From positions 18,854,433 through 18,918,432 of the forward strand of contig CM037833.1 of the NCBI GenBank assembly GCA_021234535.1: a stretch of 64,000 bases of DNA, given 5' to 3'. Position numbers and translations under genes: made by a program. Shown piece by piece: positions 1 through 11,323 of the stretch; within the stretch, counting starts at the first letter, position 1; each line of letters starts with the position of its first letter. Source of the stretch: Stichopus chloronotus. Taxonomy: Eukaryota > Echinodermata > Holothuroidea > Aspidochirotida > Stichopodidae. The notes below the pieces were generated by a model, which had not been told where the DNA came from, searched no databases, and was given only the letters and a program-made list of their open reading frames with translations.

Positions 1-480
1 ATTGAAACCGTCCGTAAATTGTCCTTGATCAACCCGTCAAGGTAGACCTTTAAATCCTTTCTGTATCAACCAGCTTTTTTGAGCTGTGACTGTTTTGATA
101 TTAATGCCCACTCAATTAATCAAGTAACCCGCAAACACACAGTCAAATGTGTGCGCTAAAACCAGGACAAAAACCAACTCTGTGCGTAAATTTACAAGCC
201 GGCTCTTTACTTTCAACCCCGCAAGGAAGGCACAGGTATTCGATCATATCGCCCCCTTACTATCCTCAGGTAAGAAAGGTGGCAAGTGTTTATGGTCTTA
301 GTTTATTTTCGATTGACGTTACGAGAAACTTGCTACATAAAATAGAAATACGATCGAGAAAAAAAAAATGGTGGAAATATTACGTTCGCCAACGGGTCTC
401 AAAATGATGATTATGTTAATGAAAAAAATTGTCTGAAGTAGCAACTTTGCAGCCTACTATAGAGAGATTATTTGAAAGGT
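1..480. other. Unassigned non-coding DNA
   Basis: I see no recognisable gene, RNA or mobile element here. An 86-codon frame at 147-407 has no domain, no splice context and basic low-complexity composition, so I treat it as chance. Confidence 0.5.
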
Positions 481-1640
481 ACGTTATAACTTTGCAGCAA
501 CGGCGATTCTTACTGTGAAAGCTTTACTTTCGTCACACGTGTTATTATAGCAATAGCAGTAGCACTGATGTTGAAAGTGCTTATGCAACATTTGTAATGA
601 TGCTTTTCCCCAAAGAACAAACACTGAGTACAACGCCATCATCTAAGAAATCAATTAAACAATATGTTGTTCCTCATAGTTTATGAAACGTCCGTAGATA
701 TATTTCTTAAAAGGACAAAGGGACGCAAGACAACATTATCCATCCCATCATGCTGACAAGAACACCATAGTAAACACTGGTGTTGCCCGCAATTGTATAT
801 CTATAGCTGTAACACTAATGTTCCAAGTAGCTGAATGTCTATGCAACGTTGATAACAAAGTTTCGTTACAGAACAAAAGGGACAAACGACAGCATAATCT
901 ATCACATCATGTTTGCAATAGCTGTAACACTAAAAAAGAGAAAAGGACAAGAAACTAAAGTGACGTTTACAACAAAGATGCACGTAAGATTCTTCATAAT
1001 TAGTAATTAGCTATTTATTAGTAATATGTCTCATTCACAACCGAAGGGAATTGCAATGCAATTATGGTAATATTCAAATTATATAAATTTTATCGAAAAG
1101 TTAATGCATATATCTTCCACTATAACAATGAAGGCAAATAAAATAATTAAAGAGAACAATAGATAACAAAGACAGTCCAAACATAGCAAAAACAAACAAG
1201 CAAGACATAAGAAAGAGATAAATGCGATTTTTATCATTTTAATATTGAGCATGTGCAGATATACTAAAGATATCATCTGTAATAACAACAGAAACGATAT
1301 ACAAGCAATTCAAAGATCAACAGCTTACAAAGTACTCATGGCAATAGCGTATAAAACAATACCAAAGCAAACACAGAATCAAAAGCCCATGACGACAACA
1401 GATAAACTACCATCGATAACAATAGAAGCAAAGAAGGACACTTAAAGGAACAATAGCTACTAAAAGAAACTCACAACAGTATAGCGTATAAAACGATACC
1501 AAACAAATCACCTAAACCAACAACCCCGACGACAGCATTAACACAACCATAGATAACAATAAGAACAAACACACAGCTAAGATGAACAATAGCTAACAAA
1601 AGACATAACAATAGCGTATTATACAATACCAAACAAACAA
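481..1640. repeat. Degenerate tandem/dispersed repeat block
   Basis: Two sets of diverged repeats are visible. At 540-930, phrases of the type 'agcaatagcngtaacactaatgtt' followed by 'tatgcaac' and 'gggacnnacgaca...catcatg' recur about three times. At 1344, 1481 and 1611 the phrase 'atagcgtataaaacnatacc' recurs at intervals of 137 and 130 bases, with similar 'caatagctaacaaaaga' text between. This looks like an old decayed satellite or a tandemly duplicated element. The short frames inside are accidental. Confidence 0.55.
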
Positions 1641-3305
1641 CGAAATATAATCAGGACCGCGCTTATACCTTCAATATACCAACAAATGAAGAGATGGTGA
1701 TTATAACGAAAATGACCTCTCTTTTTTTTTTCTCCGTGTCAACAATTGTGAGCCTTATATAAAGCCCCTTTTCCCCGAGCTCTTCATGTTACCATGACAT
1801 TACCTACACAGGAATTCTACTCGAATGTAGATGTAAACCTAACAATACCCCGCGGGGAATTCTCTCCAACCCCCCTTAACTCGGATGACTTCGAAAATTG
1901 TATAACGATGAGGAGTTTAGGTGTCGATGTTTCTGTTATCGATTTCGCTATACATCCGTTGGCCAAGTGAGAAGAACGTTCTTTCGCTTTATATGCTTCT
2001 CCTTTCCACGTTTGTTCGCAATTTAACAAGCGCTACCCTGCAAATCTTCCCCCCCCCCTTTTTTTTTTCTTTTATTTTTTTGGATGTTAGTTACCACTTA
2101 CCATCTCCGTCTCTCTAATAAGTCGTGAAATGATCGAGTGAACTTTCTAACCTTGGCGGGAGTTTATAATTGTTCCAGTTCCCTTCTTCAATTCCCGCAA
2201 TTTTGACAGTACTGGTACAACAACCCATATCAAACCGGTTAACGCTCAAGGCACGCCAGAGTAATCTAGATTTTAATGGAATGACGTCACAGCCTGAGGA
2301 AATTACTCTTCGTATCTTTTTTTTCTCTCTCTCTCTCTCTTTCATTTTTTTATTTTTTTTTTCTTAACGTGAGATTAACAAGAGCGTTTCAGAAACAGAA
2401 GATGGGTTTTTATTGTGTGTTAATATCATCCAAATAAAAAATAAATAAAAAAAAAAATCTGCATCAATGGTTTACGGGGAAAGAATCGCCAATAGGGCAG
2501 TCACCCTACATCTATTTGCTTTACGCGCCGGAGAGAACTCACAACTTTTATCCCAATAAGAGGCGACGAACCATTTGGAGTAGATGTTAAATAAAACACA
2601 CAAAAATTAGATTCGAGTACACATCGTGCGAGGTTTTAATTATCTTTGTAGCATTGTTCGCTATTGAAAAGAACGTTTTTTCATCGCACTTGCACAAAAC
2701 AGCGGCCCCAGTTTCAAAAAAAAAAAAAAATTTCAAAAATCTAATAACGACATTTTTTTTTGGAGGACGTGAGCGTTGAGAAGTATTGATTTACCACTTA
2801 AATGTTCCAAGGAGAAAATGAGGGACAGGACATATATGAAATACAGAAAAAAAAAAAACTCGGTACATGACAAAAACTTGAAATATCAATAAAATATTTG
2901 AAACTTTATTGACGCGTGTGGATGTGTATAGTTATCGAGAGATCGGGAAAAACATATCATAGTTTTTCTTTTGAATTTTTCTTAGTATTATTGTCTTCTT
3001 TTTCTTTTTTGTTTTAGAAAAAAAAAAGAGACCTCATACGAAATTTGGACTTCGGATGTAGAAAAGAAACCTTCAAATCAAATTGCAACACATGCTTGTG
3101 TTTTTCATTGTTTTGTTGTTGTTGTTGTTATGAACCTACCATTGGTATTAATATGTAGTACTTTATTGCCTTAAAGAATCCCGCTATCCGTCTTTGAATG
3201 ATACCAAAAAATTGATAAACCGATCAATCGAAATTAGTTAATTAGCAATAGACCGCGTTAAATGTTAATCCTAGATCAGAAACAATGTAATTAAGAACTA
3301 ATGAT
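1641..3305. other. Unassigned non-coding DNA with homopolymer runs
   Basis: No gene recognised. It contains C9/T-rich (2049-2083), TC-repeat (2322-2341) and several A-rich tracts, plus a palindromic CRE-like TGACGTCA at 2282-2289. Confidence 0.5.
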
Positions 3306-3403
3306 AAATATATATATATATATGTTTATATATATATATATATGTTTATATATATATATATGTTTATATATATATGTTTATATATATATGTTTATATATA
3401 TAT

Positions 3404-3450
<47 letters not shown>
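3306..3450. repeat. AT microsatellite with interspersed ATGTTTAT units
   Basis: A tract of alternating AT interrupted at regular intervals by 'tatgttta', ending in an uninterrupted (TA)n stretch. The Ile/Tyr-rich frames across it are translations of the repeat. Confidence 0.95.
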
Positions 3451-3452
<2 letters not shown>

Positions 3453-5286
3453 CGATTTATTCCTTGAAGTGTATTTTTCTTTCTAATCCGAAACGTAACG
3501 TCGTTTGTCTACATGTAGGTGAGCAACTTGATATTTCGATTATTTGTGTTTGGAGTTGCGTCATTGCCACTCCATATTCCCCACATTCCTCATCTCGTTT
3601 TAATTTGTAAAGTCAGAGTATTCCGATATTCCGAATATTCTACCCAATATTTGTGATCATCGGTTTGGCGGCCTCCGTGGGGAAATCATATGATGTATGC
3701 CACTAAATTACATTTTAATCAGACCGTACATCGCATCACTTGTCCTACATTGGTTTTTGTTGGCCTTTGAGTTCAATTCCGTCGGTCACGATTTCACTTG
3801 AGATTAATATTGACTCACAAAACAGGCAACGCGGAGGGTAGAGCCCTCCCTATGTCAGTCGGGGAACCGGAGGCCGACAACTCACCTATTCGAAAAAAAA
3901 AACCTGAAAGACGGGGGAAAAATAAATAAATACAAAAAATCATTTACAAATTACATGTGGGATTAGGGAGTGCCTACCTGCAAAACAAAAGGTGACTTGT
4001 TACCGTAGTGACGTCGTCAAATGCAGATATAAAGAAGTAGTTGAGGTTGCCCTGCTGCAGGTATTCAATGGAAAAAGAATAACCTATTCGAGTAAATTCC
4101 TCGTCAACAGTACAATTTATGAATATTCGTAAAGAATCTTACGAAGATGAACCATCGTCCGTTAATGGTAACGACATTGACAGCCAACAAGCACAGCCAC
4201 TTTTCTGTTCTTTCAAAAGAAGGGAAAATAATAACAAATGAAACGAATTTTCTGAGGAAAAATAGTCTTTTAGCAGTCTGTAAGTGCTAAAGATTACATA
4301 ATGGCAATGATTCAAAATGAAGTACACAGGGGCTATAATTTTTATGTAACACCAGTTTCGGTGTTGTACAACATTGCTATGTCTACACGTAATGTCGGGC
4401 CCATCATCAGAAAACCGTGTCAGTGGTAAATTCGACATATGAAATATTTTGACATTAACTAATAATTTCCTAACTTCACTTATTGCAGGACCAAAACAAA
4501 ATTACACGATGGTAAAATATGTTATTGGAGGATTGCATGAATACTAACACAGATGACATGTTTCTTGAGTTCATTTAGTAAAAAAAAAATACTTTTCAAC
4601 GTTTTTCTTTTTTTGGGGGGGGGGGAGGGGAATGACAAGTACTCGTCAATAGGTGTGTGAACGTGATAAGGCCTTGTGAATATTCATGACCATGCACAAG
4701 GCAGAAAATGTGCGTGAACTTTTTTACTGCTGTAGAGCTAGCCTACCGACGTTGGAAAGCAAGGTAAAGCATTATTTGAAGAGCACTTTATAGTAAGCCT
4801 CCGTCGATATCATCGCCCATATTGCAAAGAAAGTAATAATTCGATTTCAAGCAAAGACAGGAAATTAAGACAGTTGACTTCCGCTAATTTCCGTGGGTTT
4901 TTTCTGTTTTTTTTTTTTGTTTTGTTTTTTTATTGTTGAAGCTGCTTGACACAAGTCGATTGCAACAAGCAATGATTTGCCTTCCATTCTAATAATTTGC
5001 AATTAAAATGTCGAACAAAACGGAGCAGTTTTTTGCTGTGGCAGTATAGTGTCGTTCGAGGGGACTATGTGATACAAAAAGATAAACGAAAAAAAAGTAA
5101 GCACTGGCTCAGGTATGTATGTTGTTGAAAATGAAGTGCTGGGGAAAAGGTGTGAATAACTTGTTTAGTCTCACTGTATTTCCTTCGAAAGAGAGCACAA
5201 AATGAAGATACGCTCCCCACGAGAGTCAGTGGTCCGTTACATTTTGTGAAACCCCAGAGCAACTTGTTTGGTGGCGCCATCGACCG
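3451..5286. other. Unassigned non-coding DNA
   Basis: No gene recognised. Contains a G11 run near 4615-4625 and several T-rich tracts. The frame at 4139-4438 (minus) has no recognisable domain. Confidence 0.45.
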
Positions 5287-5294
5287 CTCACTAC
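5287..5294. repeat. Left 8-bp target site duplication (CTCACTAC)
   Basis: CTCACTAC lies directly outside the left terminal inverted repeat. The identical octamer lies directly outside the right one (7900-7907). Eight-base duplications are characteristic of P-element and hAT transposases. Confidence 0.9.
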
Positions 5295-5324
5295 TAGAGT
5301 ACCTTTATAGGGAGAGTAGCGACA
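5295..5324 (+). repeat. Left terminal inverted repeat of P-like element
   Basis: Begins TAGAGTACCTTTATAGGGAG and is the exact reverse complement of 7870-7899 over all 30 bases. Similarity drops right after the terminal 30 bases, which defines the TIR. Confidence 0.95.
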
Positions 5325-5362
5325 TTGACGTTCCAAAAATTACAGGTCATGTGACTACAGGA

Positions 5363-5377
5363 GCCATTTTGTTTCCA
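5363..5377 (+). repeat. Left subterminal inverted repeat (GCCATTTTGTTTCCA)
   Basis: A 15-bp sequence whose exact reverse complement is at 7844-7858, just inside the right TIR. Drosophila P elements also carry short subterminal inverted repeats that take part in transposase binding or enhancement. Equivalent function here is inferred. Confidence 0.8.
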
Positions 5378-5850
5378 AAAAGTTTTGACCGCACGCAGTC
5401 AATGACAGCGACTACACGTAAACTTTCCAGTTCTCCAAGAAAAGGACGGGTTGTTGTGCATTTAGTTGCCACAATCGGTCCGAGAAATGGTGTAGGATGT
5501 ACAGATTTTCCACAAATACTAAGAGAAGAAAGATTTGGGAGAATAAAGTCAGCCGTGTCCATTGGAAACCAACCAACGTCGTTTCTCTGCCATGTAACGT
5601 TAGAACTAAGTTATAGGTAGTAGATCGACTCAACACTCAGAGGCATAGGCTACTAACGTACTGTGAATAGGACGAAAAGGGTAGCTAAGCCTAACTTTAG
5701 GCTCGTCTGTGTTAAGGATCCTTCACTATAAAGGAACCCTAGTCTGTGTGGGACGGGACAAACCGTCGCCTAGCCTTTATCTGGCAAAGTAAGCTGGATT
5801 ACTAAAATTCATGGGATTGGTTAACCAACTAAACTGCTATTCTGCATCAG

Positions 5851-6561
5851 TTGCTCAATGCTGGGAACAAATTTCTCCGCACATCTCGACTTACTCAGGA
5901 CTGCCTAGAGAATTTATTTTCAGTAGTTCGTCTGAAGAAGCCTGTTCCTTCACCACTGGAATTCAATTATGCCTTGAAATTAATCGGTAGTGCACAGTTC
6001 CTCATTCTCAAGCAAGCAGGAAGCTATGACCAAGATGATGGAAAGTTTTTGGCAGAGTTCTTCAACCAGAATTTGGAGATGCCACAACAAGAGCCAGAAA
6101 TTCCTGGACCTTGCTTATCAGATGAGGAGCTTTTCTCAAACGTTCCCCAAGTCGAACTTGACGGTTTTTATAACCTTGCTGGGCACTGTCTTAATTCAAT
6201 CAAGAAAAATGAGAAGACTTGTGACGAATGTTTGAGTGAGGTTACCAGTGGACCTCTGCAGGATGGGCCACATCAGGCAGCTACGCTCACCCTTTTGAAA
6301 GAGTACAGACACGCTTGTTTGCAGCATGTGTCTGAAAAAGCCTTTTAAATGCTGGTTAAAGTGGACACTCTGTTCAGGGGCAATTAGTAAAGAAATCTCA
6401 TTAAGGGACCCAATATCAAAGATGTTCTTGTCATTGAAGCAGAACAGCTGACCAAAGATATCAAGATCTCTCCCTGCCACAATCTCAAACATAATCTCAT
6501 TAGTAAATTCATCAATGTTCGCTTGCACTTTTTCTCAAAAAAGAAAAGAAAAGGAAATTAG
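5851..6561 (+). pseudogene. C-terminal fragment of a P-element/THAP9-like transposase, broken by stops
   Basis: An open frame of about 165 codons (5851-6345) contains RLTQDCLENLFSVVR near its start, the hallmark of the C-terminal RNase H-like region of P-element/THAP9 transposases, followed by a helical segment (EFNYALKLIGSAQFL). It then has the family's zinc-ligand-like block NLAGHCLNSIKKNEKTCDEC. The frame stops at TAA 6346-6348 and again at TAG-TAA 6385-6390. Family-like sequence nevertheless continues in the same frame (PCHNLKHNLISKFINVRLHFF) up to TAG 6559-6561, so these are inactivating substitutions rather than a frameshift. The fragment begins right after an acceptor-like 'tgctattctgcatcag', so 5851 probably starts an ancestral exon. 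The N-terminal THAP domain and catalytic core are absent. Family assignment is from recognised motifs; no database search was run. Confidence 0.85.
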
Positions 6562-6930
6562 GAACTGTTGAAGGAGTCAGCAAGACTGAAGAGACATGGT
6601 GAACTTGTCAGCAAGAGTATGACTTTGGGTACACTAGCTAAGAAAGTGAAATGACTCTTGAAGTGTCTTTTTTTTTTTAAATTTTTCTCAAGTTTTGTGT
6701 TCACTCACTATTTTTTGTTATTTTTGTTTCATCCTTGGTTGTAATTTAGTATGTATGTACAGAAATAGTTAATAGTGCTGGCAGTTGCATAAACTTCAGT
6801 TACCTTCATGATTCACCTCAATAACCTACCTTTCAGATCAAAGTCTCCCCAAGGGCTTTTTTCTACGTCTTTCTACGTTTCATACGGTGTATACTGGCAA
6901 AATTTCTAATGTTTGCTGGAAATTTGATAA

Positions 6931-7056
6931 AAGTGTACCTTCAGTCAAAAATCCAAAATTATAGACCATTAAGAATGAATTCTAACAGTGCAACTCCCAT
7001 CTTCGTAGGGCATTCCTGAGCTGAGATATAAAATGTTGAAGTTTATTCACTCAAAC
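6931..7056 (+). repeat. Nested copy of the 19.7-kb MITE arm
   Basis: The stretch from 'aagtgtaccttcagtcaaaaa' to 'gttgaagtttattcact' matches the left arm of the MITE at 19697-20263. It is strongest over the last 60 bases (caactccca...ggrcattcctgagctgagatataaaatgttgaa). The rest of the MITE is not found, so this is a fragment inside the P-like element. Confidence 0.75.
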
Positions 7057-7843
7057 TGAAATGTTGTGTAGGGGTCAAGTTACACAGGATTAAGGACTGC
7101 AGTTTTATATTCTCCTTCAAACTAGTTATTCATAATTACTTTTCATACTATACTTTCTAATATGTTATGACAATCGGGCCCAGGGCCCAATGTTGGGAGA
7201 ACTCGAAAATAAAGCTCTGATTCTAGACAAGATTCAATGGTGAGCATGAACAACATTTTTGTATGTTTCTTCAAATGCTTTATCCGTAGATACCTCACAT
7301 GTCATACTTCGTATTACTTCGAGATTGGTGGGACCGGGATCCAAGGGTCCGGCCCAAACTAGGGAGAGGGTTCTTAAACTAGTGCAATGTAGTCTAAATG
7401 TTTCTATCACAAATTTTCCAGCCAAATGAGTTCACCTGAATTTAACTGACCTTTCGGGCCTTTATTTTTGCCAAGGGGCATCTTCCCACTTGCAGCCCCT
7501 GCCCCCTCTTTGTTCTCCTCCTTGTCCCAGGAGGGATCTTCAGCGAGTAATGTTTGTCTCCCCCTGACGTGGTACCAATATCAATTCTAAACGTTTGCTT
7601 TAAAATCAAGAGTGTACTCCATGTACCATGCGGTCATCAAAATGGGATGTCTATTCTGGCCCCTTGTGACATTAAATTACCAACTCCCCGAACCCATATC
7701 ATTGTGAGTGACTCCCCACAGATTTTGTACACGAAACCCCACCCCTCTCGTTCAATAGAGACCAGAAATACGACAAAAGAAAACCCGCAACGCTTAAAGG
7801 GCACCCTTCAGTCATGTGCAGTGTGCTCTAGATATGCAGGAAA

Positions 7844-7858
7844 TGGAAACAAAATGGC
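7844..7858 (-). repeat. Right subterminal inverted repeat
   Basis: TGGAAACAAAATGGC, the exact reverse complement of 5363-5377. Confidence 0.8.
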
Positions 7859-7869
7859 GTATTTTAAGT

Positions 7870-7899
7870 TGTCGCTACTCTCCCTATAAAGGTACTCTA
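7870..7899 (-). repeat. Right terminal inverted repeat of P-like element
   Basis: Begins TGTCGCTACTCTCCCTATAA and is the perfect 30/30 inverted match to 5295-5324. Confidence 0.95.
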
Positions 7900-7907
7900 C
7901 TCACTAC
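7900..7907. repeat. Right 8-bp target site duplication (CTCACTAC)
   Basis: Identical to 5287-5294 and directly abuts the right TIR. Confidence 0.9.
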
Positions 7908-9125
7908 CAGACATGCATTTCACAGAGCCGCTTCCCACTGAATTGAAAATATGTAAGTAGAAAAGAAGGGTTGGTCACCGGTAGAGCGTATGCAATGGCG
8001 ATGCAATCAACAACCTTATCTCCAGACGTTTTTTTTTTCCTTGTTTTATTTAGATGCTAAATGACCTCCCTCTGAACCCCGTTGGACCTAAAAAAGAGAA
8101 AGAGAAGAGAGGGGTGCTCTCACGTTGACCGGAATATATCGACACAAAGTGAAAAATAATATTAACTGACTCATTTCGGTTGTATTCCCACCCCCCCCCC
8201 CCCACAGTTATCCTCCTTGTCTTAAAGGTTAAGTACCAATTTACTTCCTTCACTTGTATTCCCTTGTCTTAAATTTGACACGTACTGTTTGTTTTATCAC
8301 TCACTGATGATATGATAAAACAGGTATTATAAAACAGATATTATGAAACAAATAGCTGTTCAAGAAACCAAACGAGGAGGGGTGGGCGAAAGTTAATGGT
8401 CTACGTTTGGCCATTTCATATGTAGCAAATGTAATGGACATACTAAAAACATTTGTTAAATTATGCCATGAGAGTCTCATTACCACAAACTGTTTCTGTT
8501 CTTGTTCAACTGCCCGCGCCGATTTTGTCAAGACCATGTAGACTGCGCCATATCCAACGTCGGTGTTGACAAGAAACAATGGCTAGTTGTATCGAGAACA
8601 GTTTGAACATGGAGATAACACCATGTCTTAGGAGAGGCTTGTGATTCGTCGTTATATCGGTTTAACATAGGCTATTAGAAACTTTATCACGATGAATCCG
8701 AATACGTGATGTATTGTGGTAATAAAAACTATTTTAAACATGTTTGCACAATGACCGACCCAAAGCGTCCTGCTTAGGGATTGGATACATACTGGTAACT
8801 TTGGTGGCCAGTATTCGTCTCTTTTTCAATTTAAGAAAAAAAAATAATAATAATACAGGAGGATTTCAGAGTTTCAGTAGATATTGAGAAATACGATTTA
8901 TATGTGTAGCAGGAACTTAAGAGTTTATGTGTGTGTGGGTGCCCTTATTTTCGGGTGGGATCGAGGACCGAAACAATAGATTTTAGGCTCTCTGTAGAAA
9001 ATTCCAATAGATTTCTCCGGTCTTCTCAAGATTAACAATAGACAAGCTATTGTTAAGGTTAGGGTTGAGGAAGACAAAACAAAACAAAGGACAATAAGGT
9101 CCTCGGAATGAAACGAAGTTGAAGT

Positions 9126-9149
9126 TGTGTGTGTGTGTGTGTGTGTGTG
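9126..9149. repeat. (GT)n microsatellite
   Basis: Twelve uninterrupted GT dinucleotides. Confidence 0.95.
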
Positions 9150-10696
9150 ACTATGTGTCTGCAAATTTCATCACAATTTTGCTAGACTGGTGACATACTT
9201 CTAGAATCGTGTCTCTTGGGTTGCTGCCGTTACCATAAGGTCCTCTTAATTTTAACGTTTCACAAATTGTCACGTTCGGTGACCAAAGCCAGGCGATTTG
9301 TCCCTCTTATTACGTGGCTTTTCCAGATTTAAATAATCCACACCAACCTGATTTTTCCCTCATGATAAAAATGAGAAGAAAAAGAACGCAAATTATGTGA
9401 CTCCCAATTACACGTAGGTGGCCGTGATTCGAAAAAAAAAAAAAGAGAGAGAGAATTCAATGACATGTAACTGAGCTCCTGGAAACATGTTGCCAAAAAA
9501 GTCCTCCTTCAAACGAACTTTAATTCCAGATGAATCCATTATTTTCATTTAATCTAATGGCAATGTCATTTCTCGGGTAAAACATGAAGATGACGTCACC
9601 CGCTCTTATCTCTCTCTTTCTCTCTATAATACTCCTTAACGGCAAAGAGGTTATATCGTTATTTCTTCACCTCGTTCCATTACCCAGCGTTGAATGAAGA
9701 TAATAAACTGACTGAAGGGTATAGACGTTAGGGGGCCGGGCGATGATAGCCAAACACAAACTTGCAAAAAGAAAAAGTAGGTCGCACATTCCAAGGTGAC
9801 TCTCTCTGCTCACTCGACTACTTAGTCAAATTGACGAAAAAAAAAAAAAAAACGTCGCGAAAAAGCCAACAAACGTTATTTAGGTACCTCGATGACGTCA
9901 GCGGTCTCCCCAAAACTCATCGGAGTTTGTTTACCGTGGACAGGAGCGCCGTGGTTTTAAGACCCAAACAAGAGGCACCGAAGAACATCTAACCCTTTGG
10001 TGTAACCCAATTATGATTGTTTTTATATTCTCATTTTACTGCATGGTCTATACCATTTCCAGTCAACTGGGATATGTGTCGTTCACTTTTCTTTGCTTAG
10101 CACAGAGTTAGTTGTACCACCTGCTGTAAACTTTATTGTAGAGACGAGGACATTGTAGACAAATGTTTACCCCACTGAGAGCCTCTTTCACAGTGTCAGG
10201 CTGCCATGCATAGTTATTTGTAGAGCTTTTGAATTGCATTTAAATCTTTTTATCAGGAAACGTTTCTAACCATGAGGTCCAAAACATCTGTTCTACTAAC
10301 CAATTCAAAATGAGCCTCAGATCCCTTCGAACTTACTTAGTTTACATACTTTTTTTCTTTTTCTTTTAGTATCTTGTCGTTCATTCAAAGAAAAATGATA
10401 AAAATAAAAGACCGAGGGTGGCGGTCGCGTAAGTATCGAAATTTTCGCAAATATTGCGAAAAGTCGATATCACCCCAGTCAGGTAAAGTTAAGTCAACTT
10501 ACATCAGTACCATTAAATGACGAAACGTTTACAAGTCGATAAAATTGATAACCCGTGGCGACTCCGTTGTGTCTAACGGCACCAACTGCGTTCAATATAT
10601 AGGATATAGTTAGTTTATAATATTCATACGTTTGCGTTGTAAATGGCCTTGGATGTACTAATGTCGTAAAATGTAAGCGGTTTTTACACGAACGAG

Positions 10697-10723
10697 TTTA
10701 TTATTATTATTATTATTATTATT
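10697..10723. repeat. (TTA)n microsatellite
   Basis: About nine uninterrupted TTA units. Confidence 0.95.
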
Positions 10724-11250
10724 TTACTACACTGAGGCACTTCAAACTCTACACCAGTATCTTGTTCATAAGTCAGGACAGTTGTGTTTGAAGAAAATAC
10801 TGGACGGGTAAAAGTTGCCTCGAGTTTATGAAGTGTTACGTAACACCTGCAAGTCACCGGGTAAAAAAAAAAATCTCCGTTGTTCCTTAAAATATTTACC
10901 TAGTGAAAATACACTGACTTTACGGAAGATTGAGCTTAAAATGTTTTGAAAATAAAAGTCAAGTTACAAATTCTTAATGCTAAGATACTGTAATGTGTAT
11001 CTCAACTCAGTCGAGATTATAAAAAAAAAAATGACTAAAAGTGACATGCAGTTGGTCTGTAATGACTTCAGGAGCGTATTTTCCGGTCTTGATATGCTTT
11101 CCCGTCTTCCATGCTGTTTCCATGGATTTGAATCAAAAGGAGAAGCAAATTGTCCTAATTACATGAAATTTCGAATCTCTCTTTTTTTTTTTCACTGCGA
11201 TGTCCATTTCAAGCAAAATTGCAGGTCCTGCTACTATCTCGCTTGAGTGA

Positions 11251-11323
11251 CAAATCGTATAACAAATTATAGCAAGTGTATAACAAATCGTGTAACAAAT
11301 TATAGCAAGTATAACGAATCGTG
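11251..11323. repeat. Minisatellite, about 32-bp unit
   Basis: Two nearly identical units (33 and 31 bases), each reading caaatcg.gtaacaaattatagcaagt..ataa-like text, followed by a partial third unit starting at 11315. Confidence 0.85.

Larger units (their letters stand above)
5295..7899 (+). mobile_element. P-element-like DNA transposon, internally deleted, non-autonomous
   Basis: A 2605-bp element with exact boundaries. Its 30-bp terminal inverted repeats match without a mismatch, the flanking 8-bp duplications are identical, and a 15-bp subterminal inverted repeat lies 38 bases inside the left TIR and 11 bases inside the right. The only coding remnant (5851-6561) is the C-terminal part of a P/THAP9-family transposase, and it carries stop codons. 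No THAP DNA-binding domain or catalytic RNase H-like core fits into the roughly 500 bases upstream, so this copy cannot make its own transposase. The intact ends suggest it moved fairly recently using transposase supplied by another copy. A fragment of a second repeat family is nested at 6931-7056. hAT is the alternative for an 8-bp duplication, but the protein argues for P. Confidence 0.87.

Noticed and set aside
3301..3610. Ile/Tyr-rich frames
   Set aside because: They come from the AT microsatellite.
5246..5620. 124-codon frame across the left end of the P-like element
   Set aside because: It spans the transposon border and TIR, starts outside the element, and has no family similarity I recognise.
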